Assembly: GCF_023617305.1 (NCBI RefSeq)
Contig: NZ_CP081485.1
Location: 734,501 to 798,500 of the forward strand
Direction of reading: 5' to 3'
DNA from: Methanobrevibacter sp. TLL-48-HuF1
Lineage (GTDB): Archaea > Methanobacteriota > Methanobacteria > Methanobacteriales > Methanobacteriaceae
DNA: 64,000 nucleotides
The translations under genes were made by a program, and so were the position numbers. Below, in pieces: positions 28,105-36,218 of the stretch (within the stretch, counting starts at the first letter, position 1; every line of letters begins with the position of its first letter). The notes below the pieces were generated by a model, which was not told the origin of the DNA, ran no database searches, and saw only the letters and a program-made list of their open reading frames with translations.

Positions 28105-28626
28105 ATGATAGATGATCCCTTAGTAAAAACCTTGTTAACCAGTGTTGTAGAAGATGAAAGTAATTTAGCTATTGTTCAGGCATTAATTGAGGGCGTTGAA
28201 ACAGATGAAGCAATTGCTGAAAAAACCGGAATTAAATTAAATATCGTTAGAAAAATCCTTTACAAACTTTATGATATAGGATTGGCTACTTACAAAAGAA
28301 GTAAAGATCCGGAAACACAATGGTTTACTTACTCCTGGAAATTTGAAGAACAAGAAGTAATTAATCATATTAAAAAGGATTCAGAAGAATGTCTAAAAAT
28401 GCTTAATAATGAACTAGAAAAAGAAGAAGATACAATGTATTTTGTATGTCCTCAAGGACACATCAGACTTGATTTTGAAACTGCTACAGAATATGATTTC
28501 ATCTGCCCTGAATGTGGTGATGAATTAGAATTCTTCGATAATACTGGCTTAATTAAACAAATAAAAGACGATATCAAAACTGTTGAAAGCAATTACAAAT
28601 CTTTTACCAAAAAGGTTGATGCTTAA
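28105..28626 (+). CDS. tfe: Transcription factor E, alpha subunit
   Basis: A 173-residue TFE that helps open promoters with TBP, TFB and RNA polymerase. The winged-helix domain spans about residues 1-80 (AIAEKTGIKLNIVRKILYKLYDIGL). A coiled linker (85-110) leads to a C-terminal zinc ribbon at 113-140. The ribbon is unusual: the second Cys of the first pair is missing (CPQGH at 115-119 instead of CPxC), while CPEC at 134-137 is intact; H119 may substitute. AGGAGA precedes the ATG. The following HD and archaeosine genes are tightly spaced and probably form one operon. Confidence 0.92.
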   Translation: MIDDPLVKTLLTSVVEDESNLAIVQALIEGVETDEAIAEKTGIKLNIVRKILYKLYDIGLATYKRSKDPETQWFTYSWKFEEQEVINHIKKDSEECLKMLNNELEKEEDTMYFVCPQGHIRLDFETATEYDFICPECGDELEFFDNTGLIKQIKDDIKTVESNYKSFTKKVDA

Positions 28627-28632
28627 GATAAT

Positions 28633-29127
28633 ATGGAATTAAAAATTTTAAAACAAGAAGAAACACCTGAAAATGTAATTGAACATTCCAAAGCAGTTTA
28701 TAAAAAAGCGATGGTGATTGCAGCTAATTTTAAAAATGCTGATAAAGATCTTATTAAAAAAGGAGCATTGTTACATGATATTGGCCGGTCCAAAACCCAT
28801 GGCATAAATCATGCTGTTGAAGGGGCGAAAATAGTTAAACAATACGGTTATCCTGAAGAAGTTCAAAATATTGTAGAAAGACATATTGGAGCAGGTATCA
28901 CTGAAGAGGAATCTGTTAAACTTGGCCTTCCTAAAAAATCATACATTCCACAAACAATTGAGGAAAAGATAGTTGCACATGCCGACAATCTGCTTAGTGG
29001 AACAAAAGATGTGGACATTGATTTTGATATTGCCAAATGGAAAAGAAAAATAGATAAACCTGAAGAAAATATTAAACGATTAATTGAATTAGATAATGAA
29101 TTAATCAAAGCATTTGAGGATGACTAA
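28633..29127 (+). CDS. HD-domain phosphohydrolase-like protein (TIGR00295 type)
   Basis: A 164-residue single HD domain. It has the metal-binding LLHDIGR motif at about residue 46, preceded by an EHS histidine and followed by HGINHAVEGAKI and ERHIGAG, all expected metal or phosphate contacts. The family is conserved in archaea and presumably cleaves a phosphoester or nucleotide; the substrate is unknown. It begins 6 bp after the tfe stop and ends 2 bp before the archaeosine synthase gene, implying co-transcription. Confidence 0.8.
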   Translation: MELKILKQEETPENVIEHSKAVYKKAMVIAANFKNADKDLIKKGALLHDIGRSKTHGINHAVEGAKIVKQYGYPEEVQNIVERHIGAGITEEESVKLGLPKKSYIPQTIEEKIVAHADNLLSGTKDVDIDFDIAKWKRKIDKPEENIKRLIELDNELIKAFEDD

Positions 29128-29129
29128 AT

Positions 29130-30044
29130 ATGAAAGTAATTTGTTCAAGCGAAGAATCATTATACAGACCCGAAGCAGTAAGATGGCGTCAAAGAATGGA
29201 GTTAATGAAACCTCTTGGAGATACTGTTGTTTTATTGCCCTGCAGTATGAAAAAACCTTACTCCAATTCCAAATCCCACCAAAAATTTAGAAAAGTGACA
29301 AGATCATTTCAGGAGCTTATAATAACATCACCTTTTGGAATTTGCCCAAGAGAATTAGAAAATACTTTTCCAATTCAGTCATATGATGTTGCAGTAACCG
29401 GTTCATGGTCCCAGGATGAAATAGATGAATCTGGAAAGCTACTTGAAAAATATGTAAAAGGCAAAAATGTCATAGCTAATGTTCATGGAGGCTATGAAGA
29501 AGTCTGCAGACAATATCTTGATGAATGTACTTACACTTGTAAAGATGGACGTCCAACTTCACCAGATTCCATTTATAATTTAAGAATGGAACTTAAAGAA
29601 CATAAAAGGAACAATAGAAGAGATAAAGTTTTAAATGAACTTAAATCAATAGCTACTTACCAATTTGGAAAAGAGGGAAACAAACTTATTCCAGAGGATG
29701 TTAAGACAAAAGGAAGATATCACAGAAAAATAATAAGCAACGGAAAACAGATTGCTTTATTAAATCAGGACACCGGATTGTACAGACTTAATTTAGCCGG
29801 TGGAGAAATATTAAAAGATTTAAACATCAATGTTGTCAACATTGACTTTGATTTGGAAACAAATACAGTATTTGCTCCGGGAATCAGAAAAGCCGATCAC
29901 AATATCATACCTAATGATGAAGTGGTTGTTGTCAAAGATGATGAAGTCGTAGGTGTCGGAAAGGCAATATTAACCGGCCGTGAAATGGAACAGTGCAATA
30001 ATGGTATTGGTGTCAAAATAAAACACAGAGTAAAAAACAACTAA
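29130..30044 (+). CDS. arcS: Archaeosine synthase ArcS, short form
   Basis: A 304-residue protein whose N-terminus carries the ArcS core (SSEESLYRPEAVRWRQRM, then PCSMKKPYSNSKSH at 37-50). It ends in a PUA RNA-binding domain (about 225-304). ArcS attaches lysine to preQ0 at position 15 of tRNA on the way to archaeosine. Many characterised euryarchaeal ArcS proteins are about twice as long, with an N-terminal transglycosylase-like domain that is absent here; no upstream remnant exists, since the HD gene occupies that space. The short form probably works on its own or with a separate partner. Confidence 0.8.
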   Translation: MKVICSSEESLYRPEAVRWRQRMELMKPLGDTVVLLPCSMKKPYSNSKSHQKFRKVTRSFQELIITSPFGICPRELENTFPIQSYDVAVTGSWSQDEIDESGKLLEKYVKGKNVIANVHGGYEEVCRQYLDECTYTCKDGRPTSPDSIYNLRMELKEHKRNNRRDKVLNELKSIATYQFGKEGNKLIPEDVKTKGRYHRKIISNGKQIALLNQDTGLYRLNLAGGEILKDLNINVVNIDFDLETNTVFAPGIRKADHNIIPNDEVVVVKDDEVVGVGKAILTGREMEQCNNGIGVKIKHRVKNN

Positions 30045-30248
30045 AAACTTTTATTTTTGAAAATTTAAATTGAAAGTCTTTTAAAATTGAAAATGTATTA
30101 TAAAATTTAGGCATATCAAAAATATATAAATCAACTGCTTAAATTTTCTTATTTTATTGTTAAACAAAGCATAAATCCAAATAATTACTTATAAATATAA
30201 CAAAACCAAATAATATTAACAAGTTCTAAAAATTAGGAGAAAAAAGAT

Positions 30249-30533
30249 ATGTCAGAAGATTTAGTAAATGATATTAAAAATGCTGTTTCAGTAATTAATG
30301 ACCCTCATATGGGTGTAAGTATTATAGAAATGGGGATTGTACAAGACATTATTGTCAATGATGATAAAGCAAAATTAATTATCAAACCAACAAACCCTGG
30401 TTGTATGAGTATTGTCCGTATTGCAGCTGATGCAAAAACTGCAGCTGAAAATGTAGATGGCGTCAACAAAGTTGAAGTTCAAGTTGAAGGTCATGCTATG
30501 GCAGACTCAATTAATGAAATGTTAAACAAATAA
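30249..30533 (+). CDS. MIP18/DUF59-family Fe-S assembly protein
   Basis: A 94-residue stand-alone DUF59 domain with the conserved IxDPHMGVSIIEMGIV segment and a single reactive cysteine in TNPGCMS (Cys52). Relatives (SufT, MIP18) help mature iron-sulfur proteins, which are plentiful in methanogens. AGGAGA lies upstream. About 200 bp of AT-rich sequence precedes it, with a TATA-like ATATATAAAT near 30121, so it probably has its own promoter. Confidence 0.85.
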   Translation: MSEDLVNDIKNAVSVINDPHMGVSIIEMGIVQDIIVNDDKAKLIIKPTNPGCMSIVRIAADAKTAAENVDGVNKVEVQVEGHAMADSINEMLNK

Positions 30534-30554
30534 TCAGTGAAAAAACTAGAATAA

Positions 30555-30572
30555 CCGAAAAGGTTATATATA
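30555..30572 (+). promoter_or_regulatory. BRE/TATA promoter of the tRNA-Ile gene
   Basis: CCGAAAAG (BRE-like) followed by GTTATATATA is a textbook archaeal promoter. It would start transcription at about 30595, some 30 nt before the tRNA. Confidence 0.75.
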
Positions 30573-30623
30573 GTAACAATCATAAGTATAAGTGTTGCTT
30601 ACATCCTAGCGACACATTATCAT

Positions 30624-30698
30624 AGGCTAGTGGCACAGCTTGGTTAGCGCGCTCGGCTGATAACCGGGAGGTCATGGGTTCGAATCCCATCTAGCCTA
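30624..30698 (+). tRNA. tRNA-Ile (anticodon GAT)
   Basis: The sequence folds as a complete cloverleaf. The acceptor stem AGGCTAG/CTAGCCT has 7 pairs. The D-arm has one A.C mismatch. The anticodon stem CTCGG/CCGGG encloses the loop CTGATAA (anticodon GAT), and the T-stem ATGGG/CCCAT encloses TTCGAAT. The discriminator is A and CCA is not encoded. No intron is present. Confidence 0.95.
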
Positions 30699-30801
30699 CT
30701 TTAAAACTATTTTTACTAACAAACTTTTACCTATAATTTAAAATACTAATTTTTATATACTAATTCTAACTAAAAATTACATCAATGTACAAAAAGTTGG
30801 A

Positions 30802-31317
30802 ATGATGATTAAAATGTGGGAAAAGATTAACGAAAAATTCAAAAAATATCCGGCACGTATGAAAGTAGCTGAAAAAATGATTGAATTAGGATTATCTCTA
30901 AACAATGACGGGAAAATATATTGTGGTAATCTTAAAATAAGTGATAAATCACTAGCTATTGCTGCAGATGTTGATAGACGAGCTATTAAATCAACAATTG
31001 AAATAATTCAAAATGATGAGGATCTCTTTAATATCTTCAACAATGTTTTACCTGCTGGAACTCTTTTAAAAAACATAGCTAAAAATTTGAATCTTGGAGT
31101 TATTGAAATAGAAGTTGGAGCGCAAAACGAAGGGATGCTGGCTGCAATTACAAAAATAATTTCAAAAAAAGGTATAAACATAAGACAGGCTTATGCTGAA
31201 GATAATGAACTTGAAGAAAATCCAATTCTTACAGTAATTACAGAAAATCCAATAGATAATGATTTAATAAGTGAATTTTTAAAAATAAAAGGAGTAAATA
31301 GAGTATCAATTTATTGA
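30802..31317 (+). CDS. ACT-domain regulator of amino acid metabolism (COG2150-like)
   Basis: A 171-residue protein. The N-terminal half looks like a small helical or winged domain ([24 protein letters not shown]), and the C-terminal half is an ACT-like ligand-binding domain (about 95-171: [35 protein letters not shown]). Such archaeal proteins are predicted amino-acid-sensing regulators; no target is shown here. Alternative in-frame ATGs lie at 30805 and 30814. Its last 7 bases overlap the 3' end of the convergent hypC. Confidence 0.72.
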   Translation: MMIKMWEKINEKFKKYPARMKVAEKMIELGLSLNNDGKIYCGNLKISDKSLAIAADVDRRAIKSTIEIIQNDEDLFNIFNNVLPAGTLLKNIAKNLNLGVIEIEVGAQNEGMLAAITKIISKKGINIRQAYAEDNELEENPILTVITENPIDNDLISEFLKIKGVNRVSIY

Positions 31318-31586
31318 TTTAAATCAGCCATTCTAGCTTTTTCCATTTCTCTATCTTCTTCTTCAAGAACTTCTAAAAGTTCTTCCCAAGCTTCTAAAGA
31401 TTCTTTAGCTGCTTCTTCAGATAGTTTTTCTATTGCATAACCAGCATGAATAAGTACATAATCACCAATCTCAACATCTGGCAAGAGATTAATTTTTGCT
31501 TCCTGTCTTACTCCTCCGAAATCTGCAAATAAACTTTCTTTTTCTCTGTTGATTTCAACAACCTTAGCAGGTGCTGCAATACACAT
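31311..31586 (-). CDS. hypC: Hydrogenase maturation chaperone HypC
   Basis: A 91-residue HypC/HupF protein that carries the Fe(CN)2CO unit with HypD and hands it to [NiFe]-hydrogenase large subunits. The essential N-terminal MCIAAPAKV with Cys2 is present, followed by the beta-barrel core ([33 protein letters not shown]) and an acidic helical tail. GAGGGAG is a strong ribosome-binding site. No other hyp gene is adjacent. Confidence 0.93.
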   Translation of the reverse strand: MCIAAPAKVVEINREKESLFADFGGVRQEAKINLLPDVEIGDYVLIHAGYAIEKLSEEAAKESLEAWEELLEVLEEEDREMEKARMADLNQ

Positions 31587-31678
31587 AATTTTCTCCCTCT
31601 TGTAAAATTAATTCAAAAATATAATATATTATCTATAATAAATTAAACCTATATATAATTATCTATGAGGTTGTATAA

Positions 31679-32980
31679 ATGAAAAATATTGTTATCGGTT
31701 CTGGGCCTGCAGGAAGATTAGGGTCTTTAGAACTCGGAAAACTAGGTAAAGAAGTTACTTTAATTGAAAAAAATCACATAGCAGGAACCTGTCTAAATGA
31801 AGGTTGTATGGTTATATGTGCATTAACAGACATTACCAAATTTATTGAAAGCAACAACAGGTTCAACAGCTACGGATTCATTAAAAGTCAGCTAGATATT
31901 TCATATGAAAAAATAGTAGAAAAAATCACTGAAACTCAAAAGGCACTTAGAAAAATAAATGAAGAAGAAAATGAAAGTGCTGGAAACAATATAGTTTATG
32001 GTGAAGCTGAAATTAACGGCAATCAAATTGAAGTAAATGGAGAGTCATTTGACTGGGATAACCTATTAATAGCTACCGGTGCACGTCCTTTCATCCCAGA
32101 CATTCCAGGCAGCCAATACGGTTTAACTAACAGAGATATTCTAAAAATAGATAAGGTTCCTGAAAAATTAAACATTATAGGTGGAGGAATCATAGCTGTT
32201 GAAGTAGCTAATATTTACTCAACACTTGGAAGTGAAGTTAACATAATAGCCAGATCCGAAGCATTGAAGGAAATTGACAGTGATATCAAAGATTATATTT
32301 TTAAAAATCTGCTTTCCAAAATAAATCTTATAGAAGACACCAAAATTGTCGAATGTGAGAAAAATAAAGTAATTACCAATAAAAATGAAGAACTGGAAGG
32401 AGTTCCTTTTTTTGCAACAGGAAGAGTGCCAAATTCAGAAATAGCTAAAGAAATTGTTGAGTTAAATCATGACAATACCATAAAAGTTAATGAAATGATG
32501 GAAACTAATGTGGAACACATATATGCAGCAGGTGATGTTACTGGAGGATATCAATTAACACCAGTAGCTAGAATGGAAGGTATAACAGCTGCAAGGAATA
32601 TGGCCAACTACCCGAATAAAGTTGTTTACCATGAGATTCCACAAACCTTAAGTTTGAACACTGAAGTAAGTTTTGTTGAAGATGAAAAAAATAACTGTTC
32701 TGATGAAAATAAAGTTGATATCGGAATCCCCGGAATAGCAGGACCTGGGGCGTTTTGGAAAATATTAAGTGGAGATACAGGTTATACAAAAATATCTTTT
32801 GATAAAAAGCAAAACAAAATTAAAAAAATAACTTCCATATCACCTTCTTCAGTCAGTGATGTTGCATATTTATCTTATTTAATGAGAATAAACTCACCAT
32901 TAGATGCATATGGAGACTTTTTAGAAATACATCCTTCAACAGATGCAAATTATAAAATTATAAAAAATATGTGGTTGTAA
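31679..32980 (+). CDS. Class I pyridine nucleotide-disulfide oxidoreductase (Lpd-like)
   Basis: A 433-residue flavoprotein. GSGPAG at the N-terminus binds FAD. GTCLNEGC gives the redox-active CX4C pair (Cys38, Cys43). GGGIIAVEVANIY binds NAD(P)H and AAGDVTGG is the second FAD motif. The C-terminal interface domain is divergent, with HPSTDA in place of the usual HPxxxE proton-relay motif. The family includes dihydrolipoamide dehydrogenase, mercuric reductase and similar enzymes. No 2-oxoacid dehydrogenase genes are nearby, so the true substrate is open. GAGGTTG precedes the ATG. Confidence 0.78.
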   Translation: MKNIVIGSGPAGRLGSLELGKLGKEVTLIEKNHIAGTCLNEGCMVICALTDITKFIESNNRFNSYGFIKSQLDISYEKIVEKITETQKALRKINEEENESAGNNIVYGEAEINGNQIEVNGESFDWDNLLIATGARPFIPDIPGSQYGLTNRDILKIDKVPEKLNIIGGGIIAVEVANIYSTLGSEVNIIARSEALKEIDSDIKDYIFKNLLSKINLIEDTKIVECEKNKVITNKNEELEGVPFFATGRVPNSEIAKEIVELNHDNTIKVNEMMETNVEHIYAAGDVTGGYQLTPVARMEGITAARNMANYPNKVVYHEIPQTLSLNTEVSFVEDEKNNCSDENKVDIGIPGIAGPGAFWKILSGDTGYTKISFDKKQNKIKKITSISPSSVSDVAYLSYLMRINSPLDAYGDFLEIHPSTDANYKIIKNMWL

Positions 32981-32982
32981 AT

Positions 32983-34029
32983 TTATTTAACCACATCAAT
33001 TATTTTTTGAGCTAAATTAGATTTAGTTTCTAAAGATTCTTTAGCATACTTAACAGCATTCTTTTTAAGTTCATCAAACTCATCAAATGCCTTGAATATA
33101 TTGTCATTTAAATTATCAATGTCAGATTCTATAATAGCTCCCTTAAATACACCTGCCATATTATGATATCTTCCCCATTTTACTTTTGTCAGTGTTACAA
33201 TAGGAAGTTTGGAAGCTATTGTTTCTTCAAGCAATACCCCATCATCAGTTAAAACAGCTAAATCAATATAAGTAAGTAAATGACTCATCCAGTCAATGTA
33301 ACCTAAATAAATTACATTATCATTTAAATCATCCAGATAATCTTCTTTTAAAGGCAAACCAACCAATAATATATTGTATTCATCAGTAATTTTAGCAAAA
33401 TTATTAGCTCCATTTATTATTCCTTTAAATATTGAAGATCCTGAAGAAAACAATATTGTTTTTTTATTTTCATCGAATTTTGGAGATTCTTTTAATTTTT
33501 CAAGAGCGATTTTGTAATCACCATTACCGACACCTTCACTTAAAGGATATAAAGTATGTTCTATATTCTTTGGAAGTTGTTCAGGTAAGAAATATTTCAT
33601 TTCCGGCAATGAATAACATTGATTAAATTTAGGACATATTTTAGAATCTAAAGGAGTGGATATTATTGATATTCCGGGTTTACCTGCTAATTTAGCACCA
33701 ACAGAACCTACAATAGCTCCTCCACCAATAACCCCTACAACAAAATCAACATTTAGTTTTTTAATAAGACTCCTTGCTTTAAATGTTGCAGTTAACATTT
33801 TAAATGCTGCTTTAATAGAAGAAGCTTTTGTTGCAGCATGACCTCCAGCTTGGGGAATTTTTATTTTATGCCATGTCCTGCCTTTTTTCTTAAATAACAA
33901 ACCTGGTGCAGACTCATCTAATGCAATTTCACATTGAACTCCTTTAGCTTCAAGACCTTCAATTATATTATATGCTATAACTGAATCGCCGCCAAGTCCC
34001 CTACCTGTAATTACAATTAACGCTTTCAT
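32983..34029 (-). CDS. MurG-like glycosyltransferase (GT28 type)
   Basis: A 348-residue GT-B protein. The N-terminal domain starts ALIVITGRGLGGDSVIAYNI and includes the acceptor-side glycine loop GVIGGGAIVGSVGAKLAGKP. The C-terminal half has the donor-site pattern ILFSSGSSIFKG and LLTYIDLAVLTDDGVLLEETIASKLPIVTL. This resembles MurG, which adds GlcNAc to lipid I. With the MraY-like gene 6 bp upstream it could form the membrane steps of pseudomurein precursor assembly; this is inference. GGGAGT is the ribosome-binding site, located at the 3' end of the upstream gene. Confidence 0.68.
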   Translation of the reverse strand: MKALIVITGRGLGGDSVIAYNIIEGLEAKGVQCEIALDESAPGLLFKKKGRTWHKIKIPQAGGHAATKASSIKAAFKMLTATFKARSLIKKLNVDFVVGVIGGGAIVGSVGAKLAGKPGISIISTPLDSKICPKFNQCYSLPEMKYFLPEQLPKNIEHTLYPLSEGVGNGDYKIALEKLKESPKFDENKKTILFSSGSSIFKGIINGANNFAKITDEYNILLVGLPLKEDYLDDLNDNVIYLGYIDWMSHLLTYIDLAVLTDDGVLLEETIASKLPIVTLTKVKWGRYHNMAGVFKGAIIESDIDNLNDNIFKAFDEFDELKKNAVKYAKESLETKSNLAQKIIDVVK

Positions 34030-34035
34030 GATATT

Positions 34036-34998
34036 TTAACTCCCATCAAGTCTTACTTTATATGCATTGTTCTGTTCATTACTGCCATGAGTTGGAGCAT
34101 AAGGATTATAAAGAAGTCTTCTAAATCCTAATTTTATTAAAAATGGATTTTCTACATCATACTGTTTTGTTTTTAATATAATTCTTCTAAATAAATCTCC
34201 CAATCCTCCACCAGTTAAAACATCCATGAAAAAATCTCCAAATGTTGGATTTAAAATGCCCAATCTTTGATTGAAAAATATTTTAAGGGTACTTCTTCTA
34301 ACAAATGCTGTAAGACATACAGTCACAAAAGATAAAACAATTAACCACCAGAATCCTCCAATCAAATAGAAACAAATTCCTAATGCTATTGCAAATGAAT
34401 GATTCCCAACTTCCCCCAACATGATTTTTCCAGCAAAATCCAATGGAGAATATGCTATACAAACAATTATCAATAATAATGGAGTATAAATAGCCGGTAA
34501 TTCTGAAACTTGTGGAGATCCGGCAATCAGCATACAGATTATAGTTACAACAGACATAATAACTGTAACCATACAGGTTGATCCCGGCTGCATATCAGAA
34601 ATGTTAATTGGCTGTACCAATAATGCAATGAATATTGAAGATATTCCAAATCCAAAATAGAATCCTGCAATCATAACAAAAAGCATTCCTACGCCTCTGG
34701 AAATTTGACCCCATTCAATACCAATTGGAGAAGGAGTTCTTCCTAAAACATCATCAAAAAATGCAAAAAGACCCATAATTAAAACTAATGTATTATATTT
34801 CGGTAAGAAAAAGAAACACAGTATAATAAATGGAACTAAACCTATAGCTCGAGGAATTCCACCACGTACATTTGGATATAAGTTACCCAAATAACCTTTT
34901 TTACCAAAAAAGCGAAATACCATATTTAAAACCAGCGAACCTACAGCTGATAAAATAAATACAATAATAAATGCTTCAATCATACCTGTATACAACAT
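34036..34998 (-). CDS. MraY-like phospho-sugar transferase, integral membrane (GT4-like)
   Basis: About 320 residues with some ten membrane segments. Family hallmarks are the aspartate pair in FAFFDDVLG (cytoplasmic, near residue 85) and a MLGEVGNHSFA loop like the GDxGS motif of MraY/WecA enzymes. Such proteins transfer a sugar-1-phosphate from a UDP-sugar to undecaprenyl or dolichyl phosphate. The C-terminal 60 residues are soluble and basic. The ATG at 34998 is preferred because GTGAT precedes it; a GTG at 35007 is an alternative. It forms a pair with the MurG-like gene and could be part of pseudomurein synthesis (inferred). Confidence 0.68.
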   Translation of the reverse strand: MLYTGMIEAFIIVFILSAVGSLVLNMVFRFFGKKGYLGNLYPNVRGGIPRAIGLVPFIILCFFFLPKYNTLVLIMGLFAFFDDVLGRTPSPIGIEWGQISRGVGMLFVMIAGFYFGFGISSIFIALLVQPINISDMQPGSTCMVTVIMSVVTIICMLIAGSPQVSELPAIYTPLLLIIVCIAYSPLDFAGKIMLGEVGNHSFAIALGICFYLIGGFWWLIVLSFVTVCLTAFVRRSTLKIFFNQRLGILNPTFGDFFMDVLTGGGLGDLFRRIILKTKQYDVENPFLIKLGFRRLLYNPYAPTHGSNEQNNAYKVRLDGS

Positions 34999-35101
34999 GT
35001 TAATCACAGTTTTTCAATTAAAAATGTAGCCAATTTTTAATATTGTTACTAGTTATAACTTATAATAATTAATATTATATAAATCTTATTTAAAAAAGAA
35101 A

Positions 35102-36163
35102 TTAAGCTATTTCATATCTTAAAATAGCCGCCATACTTCCCAAACCCTTAAGTTGCTCCCCACCTTCATGCTGGCTACTGATAACCATCACTTCACCATT
35201 CATATTTTCAACCATGTCCATTAAATTTCCCATGTCATTATTGGCTACTGCAGAATCCAATATTAATAATTGTTTAACTGCACCAAGGTTTATTGCTTTA
35301 ACAGTTTCTTTTTCACCATAAGCCACCTTAGATGAATTTTTACCAATTTCTTCAAGAAGATGGTTAATAGCAACCATTTCACTAGCTACCCTATTTTCCA
35401 CAGTTAATTTCTCAACTGTTCCTTTTTTAAGAACTTCATGGATTCCAACTCTTCCTCCAGAACCAGTACTTTCAATAACAGCCTTAGCAGCCAGATCCTT
35501 ATGTTTATTTTTAATATAATCATAAAAATCATTTTTAACAAAACCCGGTCCTGCAACTACAATATTTTGAATATCATTGAATTTGTTAACTGATTCAATG
35601 ACTTTTTCATAAAATTGAGCAATTGCTTTTGAGCGGTTTTTATCCACAATACGTTTTCCTGAAACTGCACCTTTAATCGGGCCGTAATATTCAATACCGA
35701 ATTGTCTCATTAGACCTAAAGTAGCTGTGTCATCTTCTAAAAGAACAATAATTGCAGCTAATTTTTTAGATGCTTCAATAGCCTGATTAAGTCTTTTTAG
35801 TGCCCAATTCGTCCATCTTTCTTTTTTAATGGTTATTGGAGTGTTGAGTTTAACTTCAACTGTATGGTGTGAACCTAAAGGAATAAGGTCTTCCGGACCT
35901 TTTGTAATTACCCCAGTAAATCTTAATTTTCCAGTAAAAATATGAAAAGTGATATTTTCAACATCAATTCTTAAAGTGAATGTTTTTTTAACTCCCCTAT
36001 CACTTCTTAACTTATCTCCGGTATTGTCCTGAATACGTCGGGTAGTTTTAGAGGATATGCTGTCTCCAACTTCTACAATATGAGATAAATGCCATAAATC
36101 ATCAAGGGTTTCTGGAACTAATGTTACAATTCCTTCTTTTTTATCTTGTTTTACAATTTTCAT
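35102..36163 (-). CDS. pelA: mRNA surveillance protein Pelota
   Basis: A 353-residue Pelota (Dom34), which releases stalled ribosomes with aEF1A/ABCE1. All three domains are visible: an N-terminal Sm-like domain (about 1-130), a central domain, and an eRF1-like C-terminal domain (about 260-353, AINLGAVKQLLILDSAV and VISSQHEGGEQLKGLGSMAAILRY). Length and order are standard. It diverges from tyrA across 47-55 bp. Confidence 0.94.
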   Translation of the reverse strand: MKIVKQDKKEGIVTLVPETLDDLWHLSHIVEVGDSISSKTTRRIQDNTGDKLRSDRGVKKTFTLRIDVENITFHIFTGKLRFTGVITKGPEDLIPLGSHHTVEVKLNTPITIKKERWTNWALKRLNQAIEASKKLAAIIVLLEDDTATLGLMRQFGIEYYGPIKGAVSGKRIVDKNRSKAIAQFYEKVIESVNKFNDIQNIVVAGPGFVKNDFYDYIKNKHKDLAAKAVIESTGSGGRVGIHEVLKKGTVEKLTVENRVASEMVAINHLLEEIGKNSSKVAYGEKETVKAINLGAVKQLLILDSAVANNDMGNLMDMVENMNGEVMVISSQHEGGEQLKGLGSMAAILRYEIA

Positions 36164-36218
36164 ATTTTCACATCTTAATTATTTATATATCTGATAACTT
36201 AAATTATTAATGATTAAA

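Noticed and set aside
31311-31317. Seven-base convergent overlap of the ACT gene and hypC (and of the ligase and transporter at 44162-44168)
   Set aside because: Short tail-to-tail overlaps are common in compact genomes and not informative by themselves.
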